This document shows positions 42,441 through 50,901 of a DNA stretch of 62,500 nt, piece by piece. Where the stretch lies: positions 1 through 62,500 of the forward strand of contig VLTN01000089.1 in the NCBI GenBank assembly GCA_008330645.1. Reading direction: 5' to 3'. Position 1 is the stretch's first letter. Each line of letters starts with the position of its first letter. A program made the position numbers and the translations under genes. The stretch is from Cafeteria roenbergensis (taxonomy: Eukaryota > Sar > Bigyra > Bicosoecida > Cafeteriaceae). Under the pieces are notes generated by a model, which ran no database searches, was not told the DNA's origin, and saw only the letters and a list, made by a program, of their open reading frames with translations.

Positions 42441-45400
42441 ATGTGGCTTTTCGAGCTGGTCTGGCAAAGCTGCGAGCCTGGGGCGAGCGCCGTGCTCTCC
42501 CCAGTTGTTGTGGGCGCCGGGTGCACGCTGCTGCTCCTGGCCTCGCTGCTCCGCGACCAGATCGCGCGGTGCTCGCTGTCTGTGAGGGCAGGGCGCGCGG
42601 AACATGCCCCGCAATTGACGCACGCTCTGTTCGCAACACGAGCGCTCGCGGCCGTGGCCCTGGCATCCGCAGCAGCCGGGCTGGCTGCCTTTGTGTGCTC
42701 CTTCATTCTGCTGCTTGGTCACCGCGACGGTGGTCGGCCGTCCGCCGTGTTTCCGTGGCGCCCGGCGTCGCTGCCTTGCTCTGACTACCGCGACGAGTCT
42801 GGCGCCCTGGCGGCGCCCGGGGAAGCGGCGATGGCGGCAGTCGCCGCTGTGTCGATCGCTTGCGTGACTTCCGGCTTGGCCGGGGCGGCCGCTCTGCTGG
42901 GGTGGTGCGAGGGCCTGACGAGCGCGTCGGCGTCGAGCGCGCTGCGCAACTGGTCGGCAGGTGCCGACGCTGCTGGGCCCGCCGCCATCCTGCTGGGCGT
43001 CGCGATGCAGCCCGTTGGGGAGTGGCTGTGGTGGGCTGCTGGGAGCCCTCCGACAGCTGCCGGCGCTGCGACGCTCGGCGCCGCCGCAGCTGCCTCCGTG
43101 GCCCTGCCGCTCGCCGCACTGGCTGGCGCGGCACGGACGTTTGTCGTCTTTGGGGCGTGCCCCGCTCGGCCACCGGAAGCAGCCTCCGCTCCCGGCCGCG
43201 CGGCGCCGCCTCGCGGCGTTCGCTCCGCGACGGGCTGGCCCTCGGGCGGCCCCGCTGCCCCCGCGCGCCTCACCCCTGGCGGGGACGGCGCCGGGACCGC
43301 TGCGGCTCGGGACCGTGAGGCGGACGGCGGCGCCTGGTCCAGGCTGACGGTGTCCTGGCTGGAGCCGCTGTTCCTGGCGGGGGAGGCCTGCCCACTGGAG
43401 GCCGAGGACCTGCCGCCCCTGCCCCCGGCGCTGGCCACGGCGGCAAATAGGCTGGGGTGGGGCGGAGGCGCCGGGGCGGGAGGGACTGCCTCTCCGGACA
43501 GTCGCAGCGGCGCTAGCGGAAGCGGGCCCCGTGGCGGGCACGGGGCGCTGAGCGAATTGGCTCCGTCGGCCGGCTCCGGCGCCCGCTCGGGCGGGCGGTG
43601 CGGGAGGTTCCTGTCGCGGTGGGTGTGCCGCGGGCTGTGCCGGGCGGCCGCTGGCCTGTCGGTCAGGTGGGGCTGCTGCAGGCCGGGGCCGGGAGAGGGT
43701 CCGCGCCGCCTGGCCGCGGCGCTGTGGGCCTCGTTCGGGGCGGATTTCTCGTATATTGGGTGGCTGCAGCTGCTCTCAACGGGGCTCTCCTTCGCCAGCC
43801 CGATGATCCTGCGGGGGATGCTGGACTGGCTGCAGAGAGGCGACGCGGCAGGGTTCGCCGGGGCCTGGGAGGGGGCGGGGTGGGCGGCTGCGCTCGGGGC
43901 GTCGGCCGTCTGCGCGGCTCTGCTCGGCACGCACACCGGGGTCGAGGCCGCGCGGGTGCAGAGCGGAGTGCGGGCCGGCGTAGTGGCGGCGGTGTTCAGG
44001 GCCTCGCTCACGCGCAGCCCGGGAGCCACCGCCAGGGTGGCCGCGGGGGCTGTCGTGAACCACATGTCCGTTGACCCGCAAAAGCTGCAGGACGCGGTGA
44101 CGAGCCTGCACCAGATGTGGGCCCTCCCGCTGCAGGTGGCCGTAACGCTGGTGCTGCTGTGGCGCGAGGTCAGGCTTGCCTTCGTGGCCGGCCTGGCGGT
44201 GGTGGTGCTGATGATCCCGCTCAACGGCTACGTGGCCCGGCGCATCGGAGCGCTGACCGAGGTGATGATGCGGCATCGCGACGGTCGCGTCGGCAGGGTC
44301 GAGGAGGCCGTGTCGGCGCCGCGCGCGCTTCGGCTGCAGGGCCTGGAGTCCGCGGTTTCGCGCCTCATCGGGCTGAGCAGGGGGCCCGAGATGGCGGCGC
44401 TGGCCGCCCGCAAGTACCTCGACGCGGTATGCGTGTTCCTCTGGGCGTCCACTCCCGTGCTCGTGTCGCTAGCCACGTTCGCGGCGGTGGTCTGGATCGA
44501 CCCCGCTGCGGCTGCTCCGGGAGCGGGCGCGCACCCCTCAGCCGACGGCGGCGCGGCCCTCTCGCCGTCGTCCGTCTTCGTCGCTGTCTCGCTGCTCGCA
44601 CAGCTAATCTTCCCGATGAACGCGCTGCCGTGGGTGCTGGCCGGCACCGCCGAGGCCATCGTGTCGCTGGGCCGCCTGGGCCGGTTCGTCTTCGAGAGCG
44701 GAGACGAGACCATGCGGGCAGAGCTCTCCGGCGCCGAGACGCGGCTTGCCAGGGATGCCACAACGTCATCGCGCGGCGCGCCGGGGCTCGCCGTAATGGC
44801 GCAAGCAGCCCTCCCGGCAGCGCTGGCGTCGGCTGGGTCCCGGGACGGGGTGGTGCTGCACGCCACCGGGCAGTTCGAGTGGTTCGAGGACGACGACGAC
44901 GCCGGCAGGCGCAACTCACCTCCCGGCGGCAGTGACGGTGCTGCTGATGCTGCTGCTGATGCTGCTGCTGCTGCCAAGCAGCGCGGAAACAGCCTTTCAA
45001 GCGATACTGGTCTGGATGGCGGGCTGGAGCTCACGCACAGGCTGCTGGCCGAGAGCTGGGCTGCCGGAGCTGGCGGCGCCGGTGCCTCGCTGGATGCCGG
45101 TGAGCGGTTTCGCCTGGTCCTGCCCCCAGGGCCGGGCGGAGTTTGCGTGCGGGCCGGGGAGTGCGTGGCTGTGGTGGGCCGCGTGGGGAGCGGCAAAACG
45201 GCGCTGCTCCGGTCGCTTTGCGGCCACCTCAGGCCTTTCGGCGGGAGCGCGGTGCTGGCGCCGGCGTTTGGCGGGGTGGGGTGGGCGCCACAGACTCCGT
45301 GGGTTCGCGAGGCGTCTGTCCTGCGCAATATCGACTGCTTGGCGGGCGCGGGCGACGGGGCGGACCTGCTGGTGATGAGGGCGGTTTCGGCCGCGCAGCT

Positions 45401-48026
45401 CGACGCGGACGCCGCAGCCTGGCCCGGTGGGCTGAGCGCGGTCGTCAAGGAGGGGGGCGACCGCCTGTCAGGAGGCCAGCGCAAGCGGGTGGCGCTGGCC
45501 CGCGCGCTCAGCGTGCGAGGCTGCCGGGCTTGTGTGCTGGACGCGCCGCTCGACGCCCTGGACGCCCCCGTGGCCCGGGCGGTGTTCGACCGGTGCCTGG
45601 CACCCGGCAGAGCCTCGCTCTGCGGCCGCGCTGGAGTGGCGAGGATGCTCTCCACGCACGACCCCGTCATCGCCAGCCGATGCGACCGCGTGATTGCGCT
45701 GGTCAAGGGGCGGGTGGTCTTCGACGGCCCGCCGGGCAGTCTGCCGCCGGACGCAGCAGCAGCTGCCGGGCTCCACGGCTGGGAGGCAGCGTCCGCAGCG
45801 GCGTCCCGGGCGCGTCGCCACGCGCCCCGGGCTGCCGCAGGCGCCCATCGCCCGGAGGGCGTTGGCGAGGCACCCGCCACCCAGCCGACGGTTGCAGGTG
45901 CGGCATCGGCAGCACCAGCCGCAGCAGCAGTCGCGGAGCGTGGGGGGCTTTCGGCCGAGGCAGCTGCGGGGCCGGGCGAGCTCGAAGAGGCACATGCGGA
46001 GGCGGAGGCGGAGGCGGAGGCGGAGGCGGAGGCCAAGGAGGTGCGCGCCGTTGGCGCTATCCAGGGGCGCGTCTGCTCGTCCTATTGCGCCGCGGTGGGG
46101 GCATGGCTCGCCGGCAGCATCCTGGCGTCGCTCGCAGTGATGCAGGCCACGCGGAACGGCGCCGACTGGTGGCTGGCGCAGTGGTCTGCGGCCGTGGCAA
46201 CCGACCCGGGACACGTGACGCCGGCTGGCGCAGGAGCGGGCACAGAGGCCATTCAAAAGGCCATCGCCTCCTGGTCGCCCGCCGATCTGCTCGGCGTGCT
46301 GGCAGGCATCGCAGCCGCAAACGCGCTTGCCACTCTCGCTCGATCCTTCCTCTTCGCCTGGGGCGGCCTGCGCGCCGCCCGTGTGACCCACGACAGCTTT
46401 GTGGAGTCGCTCCTGTCGGCGCCGCTGTCCGTGTGGGACGCGCGCCCAGCAGCCCAGCTGCTGAACCGAGCCTCCCGGGACCAGTTCATGCTCGACGAGA
46501 CGCTGCCCTTCCAGGCAAACATCCTGCTCGCGCAGGCGGGCGGGCTGCTCGGCACGCTGGCTGTCATCGCCTACGCAACGAACGGCTGGTTTCTGGCTGC
46601 GCTTCCGCCCGTCGCCGCCATGTACGTGTGCCTGCAGCGCCGGTACCGCACCTCGTCCAGGGAGCTGCGGCGGCTCGACAGCCTGGCCCGGTCGCCTCTC
46701 TACTCGCATTTCAGCAGCTGCGCAGGCGGCGTGGACGTGCTGCGGGCCGCCGGGCCGCGCGTTCTGGCGCAGGAGGCGCTGCTCTGCGACAGCCTCCTCG
46801 ACGAGTCCTCGCGAGCGTGGCTCGCGTCCGCTCTCGCTGCGCAGTGGCTCGGCCTCCGCCTGCAGGTGCTGGGAGTGGCGGTCATTCTTTTTGCCGCGGC
46901 CTTTGCCGTCGGCTCCCGTCTGCTGCAGCCCGACACCGAGTCGGGAGGGCTGGCGGGGATGGCAGGACTGGCACTCAGCTACGCAATCCCGGTGGTGGGC
47001 GGGCTGCAAGCTCTCATCAACGCTCTGGCCGAGACAGAGAAGGAGATGGTGGCCGTGGAACGGATCGATGACGTTATCCGGGACAGCAAGGCGGCCCTCT
47101 CCGCAGAGCTAGAGCATGCGGCGGCGCTTCGCGCGAGCCTGCCTGAGGCTTGCCGCGACCAGGTGGTTGTGGGCGGCGGCGCCCGACCCAGGGGCGGCAG
47201 CCCGCTTCGCACCCCCGCCGGCGGATGCGCGGCGGCGCCTGCCGCTGCAGCCGCTGCTGCCGCTGTCGTTGTGAAGTTCGATGGCGCCGGCCTGCGGTAT
47301 CCGTCAGCGCGGCGCTGCGCTGTGACGGGCGCGACCCTCGAGGTCAGGAGGGGGGACCGCGTGGGCGTGCTCGGGCGCACGGGTGCCGGCAAGACCACGG
47401 CCCTGCTGGCCTTGAGTGGCGCCGTTGGGGTGGAGACTGGCAGCGTAGCGGTCATGGGGACCGATGTGCGCCTCAAAAGCCGCGGCGAGCTGCTCAGAGA
47501 CGTGGGTTGGATCCCGCAGTCGCCCTTCCTCTTTCGCGGGAGCGTGTTGTTTAATGTTGATCCCGCGGGAGGCAGCTCCCCGACACGATCGCCCGAGCGC
47601 GAGGCTGCCGTTGTCGAGGCGCTTGAGGCCTGCGGTTTTGCAGTTGTTGGCGAGCCGGGAGGCTCGGTCGGCGCCTCGGGCGGGCTTGCGGCGCCCCTGT
47701 CAAGCGTTCGCCGCGTGTCGCTGAGCGAGCCGGTGGAAGACTGGTCGGCAGGCGAGCGGCAGCTTCTGAGCCTTGCAAGGGCGCTCCTCAACCGGACGCC
47801 GGTGCTCTGTGTTGACGAAGCGACGTCTGCGGTTGACGAAGACTCGTCTGAGAGGATTAGGCTCGCCCTGGAGCGCTTCGTGAGCGAGTCGGGTGCAACA
47901 GCGCTGATCATCGCTCACCGACCGGGCACCCTGGCAGGCTGCAACCGTTTTGTCCATGTGACAGACGGGACCATGCGCGAGGTGTCGCGGGAGGACGCTA
48001 TGGCCATCATGGCGGGCCTGCCCTGA
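42441..48026 (+). CDS. ABC transporter, ABCC/MRP type, full length
   Basis: A single exon of 1861 residues from ATG 42441. The order is an N-terminal hydrophobic region, TMD1, NBD1, TMD2, NBD2, as in multidrug-resistance-associated proteins. NBD1: Walker A GRVGSGKT (913-920), LSGGQRKR (1009-1016), Walker B ACVLDAPLDALD with Ala1035 where the catalytic Asp/Glu should be. NBD2: Walker A GRTGAGKTT (1645-1653), Q-loop PQSPFLFRGS, WSAGERQLLSL (from 1768), Walker B CVDEATSAVD with Glu1793, and switch His1826 in IIAHRPG. Thus only the NBD2 site looks hydrolytic, as in other ABCC proteins but more extreme. TMD segments such as ASPMILRGMLDWLQ and VNHMSVDPQKLQDAV are typical of the class. Acidic poly-Asp/Ala and Glu/Ala runs lie in the linkers (44938-44973, 45990-46040). 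Substrate unknown; likely organic anions or conjugates, at plasma or vacuolar membrane. Confidence 0.93.
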   Translation: MWLFELVWQSCEPGASAVLSPVVVGAGCTLLLLASLLRDQIARCSLSVRAGRAEHAPQLTHALFATRALAAVALASAAAGLAAFVCSFILLLGHRDGGRPSAVFPWRPASLPCSDYRDESGALAAPGEAAMAAVAAVSIACVTSGLAGAAALLGWCEGLTSASASSALRNWSAGADAAGPAAILLGVAMQPVGEWLWWAAGSPPTAAGAATLGAAAAASVALPLAALAGAARTFVVFGACPARPPEAASAPGRAAPPRGVRSATGWPSGGPAAPARLTPGGDGAGTAAARDREADGGAWSRLTVSWLEPLFLAGEACPLEAEDLPPLPPALATAANRLGWGGGAGAGGTASPDSRSGASGSGPRGGHGALSELAPSAGSGARSGGRCGRFLSRWVCRGLCRAAAGLSVRWGCCRPGPGEGPRRLAAALWASFGADFSYIGWLQLLSTGLSFASPMILRGMLDWLQRGDAAGFAGAWEGAGWAAALGASAVCAALLGTHTGVEAARVQSGVRAGVVAAVFRASLTRSPGATARVAAGAVVNHMSVDPQKLQDAVTSLHQMWALPLQVAVTLVLLWREVRLAFVAGLAVVVLMIPLNGYVARRIGALTEVMMRHRDGRVGRVEEAVSAPRALRLQGLESAVSRLIGLSRGPEMAALAARKYLDAVCVFLWASTPVLVSLATFAAVVWIDPAAAAPGAGAHPSADGGAALSPSSVFVAVSLLAQLIFPMNALPWVLAGTAEAIVSLGRLGRFVFESGDETMRAELSGAETRLARDATTSSRGAPGLAVMAQAALPAALASAGSRDGVVLHATGQFEWFEDDDDAGRRNSPPGGSDGAADAAADAAAAAKQRGNSLSSDTGLDGGLELTHRLLAESWAAGAGGAGASLDAGERFRLVLPPGPGGVCVRAGECVAVVGRVGSGKTALLRSLCGHLRPFGGSAVLAPAFGGVGWAPQTPWVREASVLRNIDCLAGAGDGADLLVMRAVSAAQLDADAAAWPGGLSAVVKEGGDRLSGGQRKRVALARALSVRGCRACVLDAPLDALDAPVARAVFDRCLAPGRASLCGRAGVARMLSTHDPVIASRCDRVIALVKGRVVFDGPPGSLPPDAAAAAGLHGWEAASAAASRARRHAPRAAAGAHRPEGVGEAPATQPTVAGAASAAPAAAAVAERGGLSAEAAAGPGELEEAHAEAEAEAEAEAEAKEVRAVGAIQGRVCSSYCAAVGAWLAGSILASLAVMQATRNGADWWLAQWSAAVATDPGHVTPAGAGAGTEAIQKAIASWSPADLLGVLAGIAAANALATLARSFLFAWGGLRAARVTHDSFVESLLSAPLSVWDARPAAQLLNRASRDQFMLDETLPFQANILLAQAGGLLGTLAVIAYATNGWFLAALPPVAAMYVCLQRRYRTSSRELRRLDSLARSPLYSHFSSCAGGVDVLRAAGPRVLAQEALLCDSLLDESSRAWLASALAAQWLGLRLQVLGVAVILFAAAFAVGSRLLQPDTESGGLAGMAGLALSYAIPVVGGLQALINALAETEKEMVAVERIDDVIRDSKAALSAELEHAAALRASLPEACRDQVVVGGGARPRGGSPLRTPAGGCAAAPAAAAAAAAVVVKFDGAGLRYPSARRCAVTGATLEVRRGDRVGVLGRTGAGKTTALLALSGAVGVETGSVAVMGTDVRLKSRGELLRDVGWIPQSPFLFRGSVLFNVDPAGGSSPTRSPEREAAVVEALEACGFAVVGEPGGSVGASGGLAAPLSSVRRVSLSEPVEDWSAGERQLLSLARALLNRTPVLCVDEATSAVDEDSSERIRLALERFVSESGATALIIAHRPGTLAGCNRFVHVTDGTMREVSREDAMAIMAGLP

Positions 48027-48160
48027 TTGGTGCGTGATGTTGTGCATTTGTGGCGCGAAGCAACGAGAATTGGTGGCGCACCAGGCGTCCTCGAGGGACA
48101 AGGCGACCTGCGGCTCGCTCTCTTGCCCAGTCACTCTTGAGCTGCTGCTGCTGCTGCTGC

Positions 48161-50107
48161 TCAGGCGTTCCCACTCCCACGCTCTCGCCGCGGCTTGCCA
48201 GCCAGCGCCCACAGAGCAAACTGCCTCCGCGCCTCGCGAATCCGCGCTCCCGAGCGGAGGGCGCAGGAAAACGCCTCCACGTAGCCCGGCAGGGCATGGC
48301 TCAGTGCAGCAGTCCACGCTTGGCAGGACCTGCACGATGTGGACGAGAGCAGCCCCGTCAGGAGGGCCGAAACTCCGGTGCGTGTTGCGGTTGTGGGCGC
48401 GTGCAATCGGAGATGCTGGAGTCGCGCGACATGTAGCCCCGAGGCCCGCTCGATCAGCAGAAGTGACGCAGCAGTCAGAGTCGCATCCCCGAACGCATTG
48501 CTGCCCATGTCAAGCCTGCGGAGCTGGAGCTCGCTGGAGGTCCGAATGTTGGCTGGAGCTCGCCGGACGTCCGGTCGTTGCACCAGAGCCAGCAGGAGGA
48601 GCGCTCCAGCCTCGTCATCGAGTCCGCAAGTATTGACGGCGAGCTCCTCAAGCCAGCGGACGGCTTCCCCGGAGCGGAGCCAGGATGCGAGCTGCCTCCA
48701 GCCTCCGGCACCAATGCTGTCGTTGCCCCCGAGGCAGAGTCGCCTCACTGGCGCGCACTGCGTCCGAGAGCAGCGGCTCTCGAGTCCGCGAAGGACGTCG
48801 CCCAGGCGCTGTTCGTTCAGCCGAGCGTCCCAAAGTCGAATCGTATCAAGCTCGGTCGGCATCCCGATGAGGCAGGCGGTAGCAGAGCCAGACTGGACTT
48901 CTTCAACCGTGGTCGGAGGCTGTGTCCAGTGGCCGCCGTGGAGCCCGACTCCCGCCAGCCCCGGCAGTGCCCGGTCCGCGAGCATCCGGAGCGCAGTGTC
49001 TTGCCAGCCGCAGGCCTGGTGGGCACGAACAGGGGAGCGTGACGCAGCCGCTTGCACGCCTGCGGGGCTGTCCCATAGCGGGCCGCGCTCAATGACGAGA
49101 GAGCGCAGCTGCGAGCAGTCCATCTCGTTCCAAGGAATGGCGTCCCACCTCACTCCGCCCCGTCGCACTGAGAGGCGCTCCAACCCTCCCGCGTCCAAGC
49201 ACTGCCGCGCCAAGGCCGTCATTGCCACCGGCGCGCCGCTCCTGCTCAAAGCCAGCTCCCGCATGCAGGGCAGCGGCGCGACGGCCTGGGCGACCGTGCA
49301 GTCGTGGAGGCGCAGCACGGCGCCGGGCCGCAGTGCACCGCTGACAGCAGTGCTGGCCCGAGCGTCCAACACAGCGCTGTGAACGGCCAGCCTTTCGAAC
49401 CCCGACTGGGTGTGCTCGAGGCACGTTGCCACCGTGCTGGCCGACATGTAGTGCACCCCGGCAGCGCCCCCGATCACCAGCTCAAGCAGGCCCAGGGCCT
49501 CGGCCGCCTCGGCCACTGCTTCCGCACCAGCCGGGGACAGAACGTTGCCTGCAACGTCCAGCGACACAATGTGCGAGGTCTCGCCCGCTGCTGCCAGGCC
49601 CGCGAAGCCCGAAGCTCCCACGAGCGAGTTGCTCGAAACGTCGAGCTCCGAAACTCTTTCGCCCAAGGCTCGTCCAAGCTGCGCAAGCTGGCGGTCGCCC
49701 AGCCCGCAGCGGGCGAACCGCAGCCGCCGCAGGGGCGGAGCAAGTCGCAGCGAGGCCACGAGGTGCATCATGTCTTCCTCGCGGGCCGCAGGGAAGAGCG
49801 CAGCGTTGCACGAAACGTCCACCGCGACGCCGGCACGGGACAGACCCCTGAGCACATCGCAGAGGCCCGCCACGCTGAGCCCGCAGGCCTGCAGGGCGAT
49901 GCGGCGAACGGAAGTGCTTGCCTGCGCTCGCAGCGGCAGCGAGGTGGCAGCCAGCGCTGGCCTCTGGGCATGTCCCCAGCCGCTTGTCGCGCATGCCCCA
50001 GCTTCGGCAGCATCGCGGCGCGGGGCAAGCAAACGTGTGACCCCAGCGGGCAAGAGAGCGCTGCCCGCCATTGCCGCGGGCTCGGCGAGTGCGGTCGCAG
50101 TTGCCAT
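48161..50107 (-). CDS. Leucine-rich-repeat (RNI-like) protein
   Basis: A single minus-strand exon of 648 residues from ATG 50107; a longer frame exists upstream but would need a TTG start. Repeats of the ribonuclease-inhibitor type recur irregularly: LRRLRFARCGLGDRQLAQLG, VSELDVSSNSLVGASGFAGL, IVSLDVAGNVLSPAGAEAVA, VRRLCLGGNDSIGAGGWRQL, LRRLDMGSNAFGDATLTAAS. There is no signal peptide, membrane span or catalytic domain, so an intracellular protein-interaction role is likely. It is tail to tail with the ABC transporter (134 bp between stops). Codon use is less extreme than in its neighbours. Confidence 0.85.
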   Translation of the reverse strand: MATATALAEPAAMAGSALLPAGVTRLLAPRRDAAEAGACATSGWGHAQRPALAATSLPLRAQASTSVRRIALQACGLSVAGLCDVLRGLSRAGVAVDVSCNAALFPAAREEDMMHLVASLRLAPPLRRLRFARCGLGDRQLAQLGRALGERVSELDVSSNSLVGASGFAGLAAAGETSHIVSLDVAGNVLSPAGAEAVAEAAEALGLLELVIGGAAGVHYMSASTVATCLEHTQSGFERLAVHSAVLDARASTAVSGALRPGAVLRLHDCTVAQAVAPLPCMRELALSRSGAPVAMTALARQCLDAGGLERLSVRRGGVRWDAIPWNEMDCSQLRSLVIERGPLWDSPAGVQAAASRSPVRAHQACGWQDTALRMLADRALPGLAGVGLHGGHWTQPPTTVEEVQSGSATACLIGMPTELDTIRLWDARLNEQRLGDVLRGLESRCSRTQCAPVRRLCLGGNDSIGAGGWRQLASWLRSGEAVRWLEELAVNTCGLDDEAGALLLLALVQRPDVRRAPANIRTSSELQLRRLDMGSNAFGDATLTAASLLLIERASGLHVARLQHLRLHAPTTATRTGVSALLTGLLSSTSCRSCQAWTAALSHALPGYVEAFSCALRSGARIREARRQFALWALAGKPRRERGSGNA

Positions 50108-50170
50108 GGCGTGGGGGTCACTCTCACCCGGAGTGAGGGACACCGGGCAGAAACGGCGCGAGGGATACAA

Positions 50171-50320
50171 TGCAGCTGAATTGGTTGCACCAGCCGCAAG
50201 AAAGGAAGGGATACTTTCGCCCTAGCCCCCGTCTCACGTGCTGGCGCTCCCACAGCGAACGAATGACACGCATGATACGCACTCAGCAATACGCACCGCG
50301 CGCGAAGGCATGCTAGAAGT

Positions 50321-50357
<37 letters not shown>

Positions 50358-50901
50358 AAGACAGACGGGTGGAGGGGAGGGAGTCGGCTGGGGCTCTCGG
50401 AGCCATCCCGATGCAGCAAGGGTCGTGCGAACGGCCAGGCCGTTGCGTGCCCTAGCCTCTGCAAGCGGACGGCGAGAGAGCCAGCCCCAGCCACGCCCCG
50501 CCCAACCACACGGCCTGTCTCCTCCTCCTCGTCCTCCTTCTCAAGCACCAACAAGCTCGCTGCGCGCGCGTTTGGCGACCGCGGCGTCACGTCAGCGACG
50601 GCGACCGAAGGAGGGGTGCCAGCAATTGCCCTGGGAATCGGGCAGCGCTGCCGAGGCGCGGATGCCGCGAGCAGGGGAACACCGCGGCCACGCCACAGCG
50701 TCAAGGGTCTCGTGGCAGCCGAAGCCACCGCCCTAGCCTCCGCTGCAGCAATGGCGCGGAGCCCGCTCGGTGAGGCAAACTCGCGCTTCAGCCACGCGAG
50801 CGCTCCCCTTGTATGGCCCAGACCAGATGCCTCACGGGCCTCGTCTCGCCTAAGGACGCAAGAGGCGTTGCGCCAGCGCCCAGCCCACGTCGGCGCCGCG
50901 A
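50171..50901. other. Intergenic region
   Basis: About 730 bases between the LRR gene 5' end and the GTPase gene 3' end, both on the minus strand. It contains a GA dinucleotide run and a CTCCTC-rich patch near 50519-50543. No gene recognised. Confidence 0.55.
50324..50353. repeat. (GA)15 microsatellite
   Basis: Uninterrupted GA repeat about 220 bases upstream of the LRR gene start. On that gene's strand it is a CT-rich pyrimidine run. Confidence 0.95.

Noticed and set aside
50108-50170. Upstream extension of the LRR gene to 50170
   Set aside because: The codon there is TTG; the first ATG in frame is at 50107.
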